A DNA stretch of 10,952 nt from NCBI GenBank assembly GCA_027623815.1, contig JAQBUV010000075.1, positions 1-10,952 on the forward strand. Reading direction: 5' to 3'. Shown here in pieces: positions 1 through 7,367 of the stretch. The notes below the pieces were generated by a model that was not told where the DNA came from, ran no database searches, and saw only the letters and a list, made by a program, of their open reading frames with translations. The position numbers and the translations under genes were made by a program. Position 1 is the first letter of the stretch. Every line of letters starts with the position of its first letter. The DNA is from Casp-Chloro-G3 sp002816715 (GTDB taxonomy: Bacteria; Chloroflexota; Dehalococcoidia; Lucifugimonadales; UBA3495).

Positions 1-100
1 TCAACACAGTGTAACCTTCCTTTTCCAGGACCATCTGCTCCAAGCGCAAGATGCGGGGATCGTCTTCAATTACCAGGACACAGGCTTTGTTATGGAGCAT
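1..100 (-). CDS. Response regulator, N-terminal fragment (gene runs off the left edge)
   Basis: Reading leftward from an ATG at 98-100 gives 33 codons with no stop before the edge. They match the first beta strand, acidic pocket and first helix of a CheY-like receiver: VLVIEDD at about residues 8-14, then LRLE and EKEGYTVL. The pair of aspartates after E12 would bind the Mg2+ needed for phosphorylation; the phospho-acceptor Asp, switch Thr and Lys lie outside the window. Over 28 aligned residues it shares 16 with the receiver of the divergent gene at 435, so the two look paralogous. No strong Shine-Dalgarno sequence precedes the ATG. A TATAGA (115-110 on this strand) would place transcription almost at the start codon, so a leaderless mRNA is possible. 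The output domain cannot be seen, so its target is unknown. Confidence 0.85.
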   Translation of the reverse strand, partial: MLHNKACVLVIEDDPRILRLEQMVLEKEGYTVL

Positions 101-136
101 GTCTAAATCTCTATACCTTTTCCGAGGTTCGAGCGG

Positions 137-172
137 TTTAGTCCGCTGAATATGTTTTAGTCACTGAATATG
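137..172. repeat. Tandem direct repeat, 18 and 17 bp
   Basis: TTTAGTCCGCTGAATATG (137-154) is followed after one base by TTTAGTCACTGAATATG (156-172). The copies differ by one substitution and one missing base. The repeat period is 19 bp, slightly under two helical turns, and the array sits 37 bp upstream of the left regulator's start. This arrangement suits cooperative binding of a dimeric regulator on one DNA face, but it could equally be a recent slip duplication. Confidence 0.75.
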
Positions 173-306
173 AATGTAGAGAAGGCACATCTTAAGTTCA
201 AACGGCGGAGAGATGGAAACGGTCATGTAACGGTGTGACTTTGGCTTAGGTTCTGAATCGCATGAGTGCGAAGCGGGTTGTGTCAAGCCTGTGAGCATTG
301 TGATGT

Positions 307-382
307 CTTTGTGAGACTCTTTGACCCGCATGGTACCCCCTTGTGAGATTCCTCGGTGAGAATGGAATAACTCCTTTGTGAG
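307..382 (+). repeat. Three CTTTGTGAG-type boxes upstream of the response regulator
   Basis: CTTTGTGAG occurs at 307-315 and 374-382, and CCTTGTGAG at 339-347. The boxes start 32 and 35 bp apart, close to three helical turns each. Two shorter GTGAG copies lie at 291-295 and 356-360. The last full box covers the GTG that could be read as an upstream start codon, which is a further reason to treat that GTG as regulatory DNA. Possible operator sites; related TGTGAG boxes also lie upstream of the pilin gene. Confidence 0.5.
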
Positions 383-424
383 GCCGCTGGCCCATATTGC
401 GGAGGCAGCGGAACGCGACGCACC

Positions 425-429
425 GGAGG
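425..429 (+). promoter_or_regulatory. Shine-Dalgarno GGAGG that sets the response-regulator start
   Basis: GGAGG lies 5 nt before the ATG at 435. The in-frame GTG at 378 has no such site, and no other start comparably placed is visible. This decides the start at 435. Confidence 0.8.
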
Positions 430-434
430 CCCGC

Positions 435-1328
435 ATGGTAACAACAATGCGCGAACGGGAGGTTTTCCTTCTGCAGCCGGGCCGAGAACAGCCCGACTAC
501 TCGCATAGCAACGGCAAATCGCACAGCTTTGTACTGGTGGTAGAGGATGACACCCCCACCCTAAGGCTGGAGCGAGTGATACTGGAAGAGGAAGGGTACG
601 CGGTGGAAGTTGTCGGGAGCGGCGAGGAAGCCCTCGACTTCTTAGCCAAAGAATCTCCCTCATTAGTATTACTAGATATAGGACTGCCTGGTCTGGACGG
701 TTTCGCTACCTGCGCCAAAATCCGGGAGTTTTCCACGGTCCCGGTCATTATGGTTACCGGAAGGGACTGCCTGGACGACAAAGTCAGAGGTATGGATGTA
801 AGCGCCGATGACTACGTGACCAAACCATTCCTGACCCATGAGTTGGCAACCCGGGTCAAGGTGGTGCTCCGGCGTACCAGCCTAGTGAGCGTTGAACAGC
901 AATATTTTCACCAAGTAGCCCAACAGATCGCGGCAGCTTCTCCAGGTAATACTGAACTCCTTCCAGCTACCTCTGATCCAGCTCCCAGCTACGCAACTTC
1001 GCCGGAACCCACCGATAACCCGATTGCCGCTAAGCCGGCGGCGATCAGCGGAAGTTATGAAGGCACCGTACGACTAGCCATAACAACTCTGGGGCCGGTT
1101 CGCAACTTGATCAACTTCGTTAGTGAACTTCGCCAGAATTCGCAGTTTCGTCTATTGAGACTGGTAGCCAACCCGCATACGGAAGGTATGGATATTTGGC
1201 TGGGACTACGTGAGCCATTGCCGCTGGTTAACATTTTGACTGGCATCTCAGGAGTACATGCGGTTGGTCCCCGAGACAGTCCTGACGCAGAAAATGAGGA
1301 ACAGTTGCTTATTGTGACATTGGATTAG
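435..1328 (+). CDS. Response regulator with receiver and an uncharacterised C-terminal alpha/beta domain
   Basis: This 297-residue protein starts at the ATG at 435. A receiver domain spans about residues 32-147. The acidic pocket is E37-D38-D39, the phospho-acceptor is D81 in LLDIGLPG, the switch threonine is T108 in VTG, and the lysine is K130 in TKPF, so phosphorylation should work. No helix-turn-helix, GGDEF, EAL or AAA+ output follows. Instead there is a Pro/Ser/Ala-rich linker (about 150-205) and a compact domain (about 208-279) whose predicted order is beta-alpha-beta-beta-alpha-beta, a ferredoxin/ACT-like pattern, containing the segment GLREPLPLVNIL. A last strand, LLIVTLD, ends the protein. 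It lies 79 nt upstream of pilB on the same strand with no terminator visible between, so it may be co-transcribed and may control the pilus post-translationally. The partner kinase is not in the window. Receiver identity is secure; the output role is unknown. Confidence 0.9.
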   Translation: MVTTMREREVFLLQPGREQPDYSHSNGKSHSFVLVVEDDTPTLRLERVILEEEGYAVEVVGSGEEALDFLAKESPSLVLLDIGLPGLDGFATCAKIREFSTVPVIMVTGRDCLDDKVRGMDVSADDYVTKPFLTHELATRVKVVLRRTSLVSVEQQYFHQVAQQIAAASPGNTELLPATSDPAPSYATSPEPTDNPIAAKPAAISGSYEGTVRLAITTLGPVRNLINFVSELRQNSQFRLLRLVANPHTEGMDIWLGLREPLPLVNILTGISGVHAVGPRDSPDAENEEQLLIVTLD

Positions 1329-1407
1329 CGAGCAAGCTGAAGCGCTCCGAAGCTAAGGTACTCCAATAGAACCGTAATACTTGAACCTTTTTGGATCAGA
1401 GCAGGTT

Positions 1408-3204
1408 ATGAACGATAAAACAAAGCACAATCCAACAATAGAATTCGAACGTTCTACCCAGGGTGAGTCGGCGACACTTGCGGCAGAAGAAATTGTGCAT
1501 GAACCTAAGTCTTCCGTTGGTCACTCTTCGGGAAGCCACCCGGCTTCTTTGCCTCAGATGCTGGTTGAGGCCGGTATTCTGGCCGCTGAGCAAGTCCAAA
1601 AAGTGCAGGAGATAGCCCGTAAAGAACAGCAGTCTCTGGGTCGCATTTTGGTTCGTGACGGGGTGATCTTGTCCCGCGACTTGGCCACTCTCACCGCAGT
1701 CTACCTCGGCCTGACCATGGTGGATTTGAGGAGCGAGACCATTGAGCCAGAAGCTATATCGCTCATTCCAGAAGATGTGGCCAGAAAACACGTGGTTTTG
1801 GGCGTCAGGAAATCTGGCCGTCAATTGACGGTGGCGATGACCGATCCTACCGATCTGCAACTGCTGCAAGACCTGGCCGCCAAGACCGGTTACATCATTG
1901 AACCGGTGATCGCCATCTCCGAAGACATACAGGAGCAGATCGACCTCTCCTACCGTATGACCCAGTCCATGAATATGGACGCTTCCCTAGACGATATTAG
2001 CGAAAACGGGGAGCGACTAACCGCCAAGCAGCTACGTGAGGCGCTGCCAACGCAGGTTATAACCTTGCTGATGAGCCAGGCATTGCAAGACCGCGCCTCG
2101 GATATTCACATTGAACCTTCGGATACCCGCTTGCGCATCCGGTTCCGCATTGACGGCTTGCTCCACGATGTGATGGAGCTACCAATGGAGATGCACCCGG
2201 CGCTGATTTCCCGCCTCAAGATTATGTCGGGCATGAACATCGCCGAACGGAGGCGACCCCAGGATGGACAGCTAAACTTTCAGGCCCAGAACCGCTCGGT
2301 AGACGTTCGAGTCGCGGTCTGCAACACCGCCACCGGCGAGATGGCGGTCCTTCGATTGCTGGACAACAAAAAGTTTACCCTGCTCTCCCTAGACCAATTG
2401 GGCATGGGTGGCGAGTCTCTACAAAGATACCGCAAGCTGCTGCAACTCCCCTACGGTATGGTGATTGTGTGCGGGCCTACTGGAGCCGGCAAGAGCACCA
2501 CGCTCTACGCCTCGGTGCTTCAAATGGACCGGGTAGAGCACAAGGTAATTTCCATTGAAGACCCGGTAGAGTATCGAATCACCGACGCCAGCCAGATGCA
2601 GGTCAACCATGAAGCTGGCATCACCTTCGCGATGGCGCTGCGCAGCATCCTGCGGTTGGACCCGGATGTGATCCTGGTCGGTGAGATTCGAGACCAGGAA
2701 ACGGCGGGTATCGCAACTCAAGCGGCGCTCACCGGCCACTTGGTGCTGACCTCATTGCACGCCAACGACGCGGTGTCGGGATTGCTAAGACTTCGTGATT
2801 TGGGAGTTCCTTCATATCTGATCGCTTCCTCGCTGGGCGGCATAGTGGCTCAGCGAATGGTGCGAATGACTTGCTCCAACTGCAAGGAGCTTACCCCCCG
2901 TCCGCAGGCAGAGCAGCGGGCCTACGCATCTGAAATTGGTGAGGGCCAAGAGCGGTTCATGTACGGCGCCGGTTGCAACGTGTGTGCCCATACTGGGTAT
3001 CACGGGCGGGTGGGTGTGTTTGAAATCATGGTCATGACCGACCAAATACGCCAGCTTTTCTTAGAAGACGCCCCTCGGCACAAAATCTGGGAGGAAATTC
3101 AAAAAGCGGGCACCATCTCTCTGCGTCATGATGGAATGCTCAAAGTGAAGGCAGGCATCACCACGCCTTATGAAGTGATGCGCGTCCTGTACACCCTGGA
3201 ATAA
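1408..3204 (+). CDS. pilB: Type IV pilus assembly ATPase PilB (GspE/MshE family)
   Basis: This 598-residue cytoplasmic hexameric ATPase powers pilus extension by driving the PilC platform. After a variable first 45 residues comes an MshEN-like region (about 45-185), a fold that in MshE and some PilB proteins binds cyclic di-GMP. The RecA-type motor follows: Walker A GPTGAGKST at 356-364, Asp box IEDPVEY at 383-389, Walker B ILVGEIRD at 422-429, and His box SLHANDA at 449-455. A zinc-type tetracysteine is present as CxxC pairs C489/C492 and C523/C526, typical of PilB/GspE and absent from PilT. Length and motif order are normal. An in-frame TTG at 1381 lies upstream, but ATG 1408 is a better start although its own Shine-Dalgarno is poor. 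The stop overlaps the ribosome site of pilC. GspE of type II secretion is the main alternative; the pilins and PilM/N/O context favours T4P. Confidence 0.96.
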   Translation: MNDKTKHNPTIEFERSTQGESATLAAEEIVHEPKSSVGHSSGSHPASLPQMLVEAGILAAEQVQKVQEIARKEQQSLGRILVRDGVILSRDLATLTAVYLGLTMVDLRSETIEPEAISLIPEDVARKHVVLGVRKSGRQLTVAMTDPTDLQLLQDLAAKTGYIIEPVIAISEDIQEQIDLSYRMTQSMNMDASLDDISENGERLTAKQLREALPTQVITLLMSQALQDRASDIHIEPSDTRLRIRFRIDGLLHDVMELPMEMHPALISRLKIMSGMNIAERRRPQDGQLNFQAQNRSVDVRVAVCNTATGEMAVLRLLDNKKFTLLSLDQLGMGGESLQRYRKLLQLPYGMVIVCGPTGAGKSTTLYASVLQMDRVEHKVISIEDPVEYRITDASQMQVNHEAGITFAMALRSILRLDPDVILVGEIRDQETAGIATQAALTGHLVLTSLHANDAVSGLLRLRDLGVPSYLIASSLGGIVAQRMVRMTCSNCKELTPRPQAEQRAYASEIGEGQERFMYGAGCNVCAHTGYHGRVGVFEIMVMTDQIRQLFLEDAPRHKIWEEIQKAGTISLRHDGMLKVKAGITTPYEVMRVLYTLE

Positions 3205-3216
3205 GGAACGGCAGCT

Positions 3217-4428
3217 ATGGAATACCAATACGTTGGATATACCCTTGCAGATGGAATAGTCAAAGGCCGCATTGACGCCAGTGATGCGGCCACCGCCGAA
3301 GAAAAAGTGATCGACCAAGGTTACAAAATCCTGGAAATGAAGGTGGCAAGACAGCTACCGAGCATGGAAGACATGTTCCCTTCCCTGTTCAAGCTCAAGC
3401 AAAAGGACCTGGTCCGCTTCACCCAACAGCTGGCGATTATGGTGCGCGGCGGTGGCAGCCTGCAACGAGCACTGGAGCTCCTGGCCGCCGAGACCCAAAA
3501 CCGGGTGCTGCGCCGCGTATTGCTTTCCATCATCAAGGCAGTGGACGAAGGCGGCAGTCTTTCTGGCGCAATGGAAATGCACCCCAAGGTGTTTTCCTCC
3601 CGATTCTTCAGCGTGGTCGGCGCTGGGGAACACACCGGCCGTCTGGCGCCGGCCCTGGAGCAATTGTCGACCGTCATGGAGAAAGAGCAAGAGGCCCGGG
3701 ATACGGTCAAGCGCACCATGATGATGCCCATGTTTACCATCGGCGCGTCCGCGATAATGCTGGTCTTGATGCTCACCGTGTTGATGCCGCCACTGCTCGC
3801 CACCTTTGAGCGCATGGGTAACGATATACCCTTGATAACGCGCATAGCGATGGGGTCAATGGGGCTGATAACCGCCAACCTGAAGGCAGTCGGCATCGGC
3901 ATTGGCGCGCTGATCGGCCTGTTATTGCTATCCAAGCGGATCGAAGCCCTCAATTACTGGAAACACGTAATACTGATCCACACCCCCATTCTGGGACAGA
4001 TGATTCTGGCCGGAGAACTTTCCCAGTTCTCTCGGACCATATCCATGCTGTTGGATTCGGGTATTTCATTGGCCAACGCTCTGCCTCTAGCTATCTCCGG
4101 CGCCAAAAATATCGTGATACATCAGGCCTTCGTGGCTGGGGAAGAAAGTCTGGTCGCGGGACGCGGCCTATCCGAGGCCCTGAAAGAGCATGCCGTTCTG
4201 CCGACAATGTGGGTGGAGTTGGTGATGATTGGAGAGGAAAGCAACACCCTGGCTCAGACCATGGGTGAACTGGCCAACGCTTATCAAAAAGAGTTGGAAA
4301 ACCGCTTGGCGAGCCTTTTGGCCCTGTTAGAACCCCTATCCACCATGGCCGTTGGGGGCATAGTGCTTTTCATAGCGCTATCCATGTTCCTGCCCATATA
4401 TTCCGGCCTGAACGGCGCCGCTGGCTAA
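3217..4428 (+). CDS. pilC: Type IV pilus inner-membrane platform protein PilC
   Basis: This 403-residue polytopic membrane protein is the rotor-like platform that PilB turns to insert pilins. It begins with the short N-terminal module (Y-V-G-Y-T, D-G-I-V-K-G-R-I-D) usual in PilC, then two T2SSF repeats at about residues 65-188 and 268-390. Each carries the conserved pattern RFTQQLAIMVRGGGSL or QFSRTISMLLDSGISL, plus a GEHTGRL or GEESNTL turn. Membrane helices are expected at about 171-195, 213-238 and 375-395, the last in the typical EPLSTMAVGGIVLFIALSMF context. Length matches the family. AAGGA at 3203-3207, overlapping the pilB stop, lies 9 nt before the ATG, so translation is probably coupled to pilB. 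Function follows from family membership and is secure. Confidence 0.96.
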   Translation: MEYQYVGYTLADGIVKGRIDASDAATAEEKVIDQGYKILEMKVARQLPSMEDMFPSLFKLKQKDLVRFTQQLAIMVRGGGSLQRALELLAAETQNRVLRRVLLSIIKAVDEGGSLSGAMEMHPKVFSSRFFSVVGAGEHTGRLAPALEQLSTVMEKEQEARDTVKRTMMMPMFTIGASAIMLVLMLTVLMPPLLATFERMGNDIPLITRIAMGSMGLITANLKAVGIGIGALIGLLLLSKRIEALNYWKHVILIHTPILGQMILAGELSQFSRTISMLLDSGISLANALPLAISGAKNIVIHQAFVAGEESLVAGRGLSEALKEHAVLPTMWVELVMIGEESNTLAQTMGELANAYQKELENRLASLLALLEPLSTMAVGGIVLFIALSMFLPIYSGLNGAAG

Positions 4429-4438
4429 TTCAAAACAC

Positions 4439-4460
4439 CGGGAATTTAACAACGGGAATT
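4439..4460 (+). repeat. Short direct repeat CGGGAATT before the pilO-like gene
   Basis: CGGGAATT occurs at 4439-4446 and again at 4453-4460, a 14-bp period, in the 46-nt gap after pilC. It may be the remains of a small tandem duplication; no function is evident. Confidence 0.4.
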
Positions 4461-4474
4461 AATCGAGAAGTGAT

Positions 4475-5074
4475 ATGGACAATTTTCCAAAAAACTTAGC
4501 TGAAGCGCGTGTATATCTTTCAAAACTAAAGGCCTGGGCGGTTATTGCCACCCTGACCGCCCTGTTAGTAGTCAGTTTCTATTCCTTCGAAGGTTGGCGC
4601 TACTGGCAGGCGTGGGAAGAATCAAAGTTGATGAGCCAGCAGATAGACCAGATTAACACCAAGCTCAACAAAGGGACTTCCGGTATTGAAGTAGCAGCCG
4701 GTGACCTGGACTTGCATCAACAGCGGCTGGAGTATTTTGAAGGCATGTTCAACGAATCAGATAGCAATAGCCTGATTGGGATTCTCTCAAATGTTTCATG
4801 GGACACTGAGATCGAACTCCCGACTATATCCGCGGGAGAACCGACCTTCGAAAATATAGGGCCGTATCGATACAAGACACAGCCAATAAGTCTGGCAGCT
4901 CAAGGGGACATTGAAGACATTTACCGCTTTGTATCCACCCTTCAGGAGGAACTGCCAATTGTATCTGTTACCAATCTCAGCATCTCCGATCCTGGTGAAG
5001 AGGCAAAGGCACAAATCCAGCTGGTCTTCTATATTTCACCCCAACTCATTGCCGACGCGGAGGGAGTCAACTAA
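4475..5074 (+). CDS. pilO: PilO-like alignment-complex protein
   Basis: This 199-residue bitopic membrane protein has a short cytoplasmic N-terminus, one membrane helix at about residues 20-37 (WAVIATLTALLVVSFYSF), a polar coiled-coil stretch at about 47-67, and an extracytoplasmic alpha/beta domain at about 97-190. The outer domain contains DIEDIYRFVSTLQEELPIVS, the helix-then-strand pattern seen in PilO, where it forms a ferredoxin-like dimerisation fold pairing with PilN. Sequence conservation in PilO is low, so the call leans on architecture and on position between pilC and the PilM/PilN-like gene. GAGAAG at 4465-4470 is a modest ribosome site. Its stop overlaps the next start as TAATG, so the two should be made in linked amounts, as expected for PilN-PilO partners. 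A GspM-like protein is the alternative. Confidence 0.8.
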   Translation: MDNFPKNLAEARVYLSKLKAWAVIATLTALLVVSFYSFEGWRYWQAWEESKLMSQQIDQINTKLNKGTSGIEVAAGDLDLHQQRLEYFEGMFNESDSNSLIGILSNVSWDTEIELPTISAGEPTFENIGPYRYKTQPISLAAQGDIEDIYRFVSTLQEELPIVSVTNLSISDPGEEAKAQIQLVFYISPQLIADAEGVN

Positions 5075-6885
5075 TGCGAAACCTGTTCCGGCGGACTAAA
5101 TCCCTGAGTGAAGACCCCAAAGATTCACTCAGGGCCAATGCAGAATATGTCGATAGCTCTCCAAAAGAGCCGTCCCAAGAAGCCTTGCCCTCAGCCGCCT
5201 TTGAGCCGATAACCATTAATGCGGAACCAGATACCGAGTCTGAACACCAACCAGTACCGACGCGCGGCTTGGCCAGGGCCATGAGGGCTTTACCGACCCT
5301 GAAATTGCCCAAGTTCCCATCTAATCGGCGCATCGTCACTCTATCCACCGAGAAGGATGTTTTCCGAGTAGTGGTATTCAAGGGCAGAAACGTGGTGGCC
5401 TGGGGTTCAGCAGACCCTTCATCTCAGTCTGGGCCTTTGGGCAACCCTCCTGATGACGATTCACTAGAGAATCAGGAGGGAATTACTAAATCCCCGCTAG
5501 AGAGCCTTCTAACTGAATTGGAGATAGGCTGCGCCACACACGTATGGTCTCTACTGGACAAAGTCGGGATACGGCGGTGTCGGACAGTGATGGACCTTTC
5601 ACTGTATACAACTTTGACTCGGCAATTGCAGATTCCCAAGGTAAAAAGCCGCTATCTAGAGCCGGTCGTGCTATCGGAAGTGCTAGAAACTCTGCCCTTT
5701 AGCAAAGAAGAAGTGGAAATCGCCTGGCAGATCCAAGACGGGAATGAAGGCAACTCGGTATTCGCAGTGGCGATGCCTAAGCAACGGCTCAATAACCAGG
5801 TTATGGCGGTCAAGGAAGCAGGTTTGGCTCCGGCGGCAGCTTATTCTAAATCCGCCGCGTTGGCATCGGTTTCAGGGGTATTGAACGGGGTCGTAATCCA
5901 TCTTGAGATATCCGAAGCTGCCCTGGTGCTGGTGCAGAACGGCAATCCTAAAGCAGTGCACCAAGTAGAGTTTGGTGAGGAGGAATCGAACCCAGAAATG
6001 CTAGCCAGCAACATTGCCCGAGCCTATGGGCAGGTTGCCAGCTACTACCTACCGGAGGACCCGAAACAGCAAAACCTGGAATTACCGGTAATATTCACCG
6101 GAAAGGTAGGCGAAACCAATCCGGTAGCTCAGCTTCTGATAGATAAAATACAGCGACGCATTCTAACTATAGACCCTGCGCTAAGCTATCCTCAGGACTT
6201 TCCAGCAGAAGAATATGCCATTAATCTGGGACTGTTTTTAACCGATCAGGACGGCGGCACCCAAGGAAATAAGGGCTCAAGCGAGTTACCCTCTTTAAAC
6301 TTACTGCCGCATCGCCACCGTCCCAGCCCCATACCGGTTTTCCAAACCTCGGTATTCATCATACTCTTGCTGCTGGCGGTCCATCCATTCAACGTTATGG
6401 GTAAGGTAGCGGCTAGGATTGCAGAGAAGGAAGCCATCTCCAGCGAACTCCAAAAGCTGCGAGTTCAGGAGCAGCAATTCACCGTAGTATTAGCCAGCCA
6501 CCAAGAGAATCGAACCGTGATGGATACTGTCAGCCTGCAAGCGGATGCGCTGGAAGCTCAAGTTGAGACTCTAGAAGACGATATAAATGCTCTCTTGGAG
6601 CAGGTATCAAGCATAACCAGGTTGGCCTTGGCCCAAAATATAACACTATCCGGAGTCACCCCGCAGGGTGATGATTTTGTTTTTGCAGCGTCAGCCAGCA
6701 GCCACGCCAAAGCATTGGAGTATGTTCAAACTCTAAAGGATAACCCGCTCTTTGAGGATGCCAGAGTGCTGCAAATTGACGGAATGGGTGGCGCTAACCC
6801 AAATGATGACGGCCTGGGGGTGGTGAATTTTCAGGTTAACGTGACTAAATCACAACCCGATGCCGGTGAGTCAGAGCCAGACTAA
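5074..6885 (+). CDS. PilM-PilN-like fusion protein (degenerate PilM domain, LNLLP motif, membrane helix, PilN domain)
   Basis: This 603-residue protein is about the sum of PilM and PilN plus an extra charged, low-complexity N-terminus (1-80). Residues about 85-390 look like a PilM/actin-fold region with alternating strands and helices (for example VVIHLEISEAALVLV at 273-287), but the glycine- and aspartate-rich nucleotide loops of active PilM are not recognisable. LNLLP at 408-412 matches the 'INLLP' peptide by which PilN normally docks into PilM. Then come a membrane helix (about 422-440), a Glu-rich coiled coil (about 445-515) and an outer alpha/beta domain (about 518-592) ending in FQVNV, like PilN. 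Start is ATG 5074, overlapping the previous stop, with GGAGGGAG at 5059-5066. The role would be to tie the cytoplasmic ring to the PilN/PilO membrane pair. Fusion is inferred from sequence; frame is continuous. Confidence 0.85.
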   Translation: MRNLFRRTKSLSEDPKDSLRANAEYVDSSPKEPSQEALPSAAFEPITINAEPDTESEHQPVPTRGLARAMRALPTLKLPKFPSNRRIVTLSTEKDVFRVVVFKGRNVVAWGSADPSSQSGPLGNPPDDDSLENQEGITKSPLESLLTELEIGCATHVWSLLDKVGIRRCRTVMDLSLYTTLTRQLQIPKVKSRYLEPVVLSEVLETLPFSKEEVEIAWQIQDGNEGNSVFAVAMPKQRLNNQVMAVKEAGLAPAAAYSKSAALASVSGVLNGVVIHLEISEAALVLVQNGNPKAVHQVEFGEEESNPEMLASNIARAYGQVASYYLPEDPKQQNLELPVIFTGKVGETNPVAQLLIDKIQRRILTIDPALSYPQDFPAEEYAINLGLFLTDQDGGTQGNKGSSELPSLNLLPHRHRPSPIPVFQTSVFIILLLLAVHPFNVMGKVAARIAEKEAISSELQKLRVQEQQFTVVLASHQENRTVMDTVSLQADALEAQVETLEDDINALLEQVSSITRLALAQNITLSGVTPQGDDFVFAASASSHAKALEYVQTLKDNPLFEDARVLQIDGMGGANPNDDGLGVVNFQVNVTKSQPDAGESEPD

Positions 6886-6909
6886 TCTACTAGCGCGAGC
6901 GAGCAGCCT

Positions 6910-6941
6910 TACCTACTAGTCGTCCACCAGCACAGTAGGTA
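6910..6941 (+). other. 8-bp inverted repeat after the machinery operon
   Basis: TACCTACT (6910-6917) and AGTAGGTA (6934-6941) are perfect complements around a 16-nt loop. The hairpin lies 25 nt after the last machinery stop codon and just before the stronger terminator stem, so it may protect the 3' end of the mRNA or be unrelated. Confidence 0.4.
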
Positions 6942-6952
6942 TAAGCACTCTC

Positions 6953-6991
6953 AAGAACCGAGCCGTTGGATAACTCATCGGCTCGGTTCTT
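6953..6991 (+). terminator. Transcription terminator of the pilBC-O-MN operon
   Basis: AAGAACCGAGCCG (6953-6965) pairs perfectly over 13 bp with CGGCTCGGTTCTT (6979-6991) around a 13-nt loop, 67 nt after the stop at 6885. The descending arm ends in TTCTT followed by CTGTT, a broken rather than clean U-tract on the plus strand. The opposite strand has A/U pairs at its far end too, so it might also stop transcripts converging from the pilin side. Confidence 0.7.
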
Positions 6992-7120
6992 CTGTTAGAA
7001 GGGTATTGCCGACCAGCCTGAAAATAGCATCTTGCCTCCAACCCCAGCCTTACCTGAACATCGCGTGTTTTATGGCCGGCGCTTTTGCCCGTCCCAATGT
7101 TGGCGTCAGGCACGGTGCGG

Positions 7121-7221
7121 CATCTTCTCCCACATGGGGAGAGGACATAGGTCAGGGGATTCACCCTCATCCCTTCAGCAAGCTCAGGACAGGCCCAGCT
7201 TTCTTCCATCAGGGTAGAAGG
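7121..7221. repeat. Dispersed two-hairpin repeat, copy A (interrupted)
   Basis: This copy matches 10743-10820 in the same orientation. Both begin CATC(T/C)TCTCC, run through GAGGAC, AGGT and AGGGGATTCAC, and end in (G)TAGAAGG or GAGAAGG. Each copy has two foldable parts: a CTCCC...GGGAG arm pair at the left and a CTTC...GAAGG pair at the right. Copy A is more decayed in its stems and carries 20-23 extra bases in the middle. It is short, non-coding and palindromic, which suggests a MITE- or REP-like element, not a gene remnant. Confidence 0.75.
7174..7193. repeat. Short dispersed element nested inside repeat copy A
   Basis: TTCAGCAAGCTCAGGACAGG is absent from the other copy, where the flanks CATCCC and AGC are directly joined. 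Copy A shows CCC on both sides of the extra segment, compatible with a 3-bp target duplication. The core AAGCTCAGGACAGG resembles a widespread short repeat that reads as PEL(V/A)EG on the opposite strand; here it reads CPELAEG. Confidence 0.6.
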
Positions 7222-7367
7222 CGTTAATATCAGGCCCTGCCCAAAAGTGTCAACGTTGGCGGAGTTCATCTTGTGAACCTGCACCTAAACCAAAGCCAAG
7301 GTGAAACCCGCAGAGTTTAGGCATGAATCCATGTGGATCCCACCTTGGTATGAGTTTAGGGGAGCAA

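Larger units (their letters stand above)
101..434. other. Divergent promoter region between two response-regulator genes
   Basis: No convincing gene lies in this 334-bp spacer. It must carry promoters for both divergent regulators. I see two repeat families in it: a tandem direct repeat at 137-172 and three CTTTGTGAG-like boxes at 307-382. A possible sigma70-type promoter toward the right gene is TTGTGA (341-346), 16 bp, TGGAAT (363-368), four of six matches in each box. This would start transcription near 375, about 60 nt before the chosen ATG. It is only a candidate. The dense direct repeats suggest that a regulator, possibly one of the flanking gene products or their partners, binds here. 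Confidence 0.45.

Noticed and set aside
120..142. GGTTCGAG segment resembling a tRNA T-loop
   Set aside because: No acceptor, D- or anticodon arms can be built around it; the T-stem pairs only in part.
378..434. In-frame GTG start giving 19 extra residues to the response regulator
   Set aside because: No ribosome site precedes the GTG, it lies inside a repeated CTTTGTGAG box, and GGAGG sits ideally before ATG 435.
1381..1407. TTG start adding 9 residues to PilB
   Set aside because: No Shine-Dalgarno sequence upstream; ATG 1408 is the better choice, though its own site is weak.
3321..3953. 210-codon open frame antisense to pilC
   Set aside because: It mirrors the codon structure of pilC, is rich in Arg/Ser with no domain pattern, and has no ribosome site.
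6916..7284. 122-codon minus-strand frame in the convergent spacer
   Set aside because: Much of it is repeat sequence (it includes CPELAEG) and the operon terminator; no ribosome site or domain.
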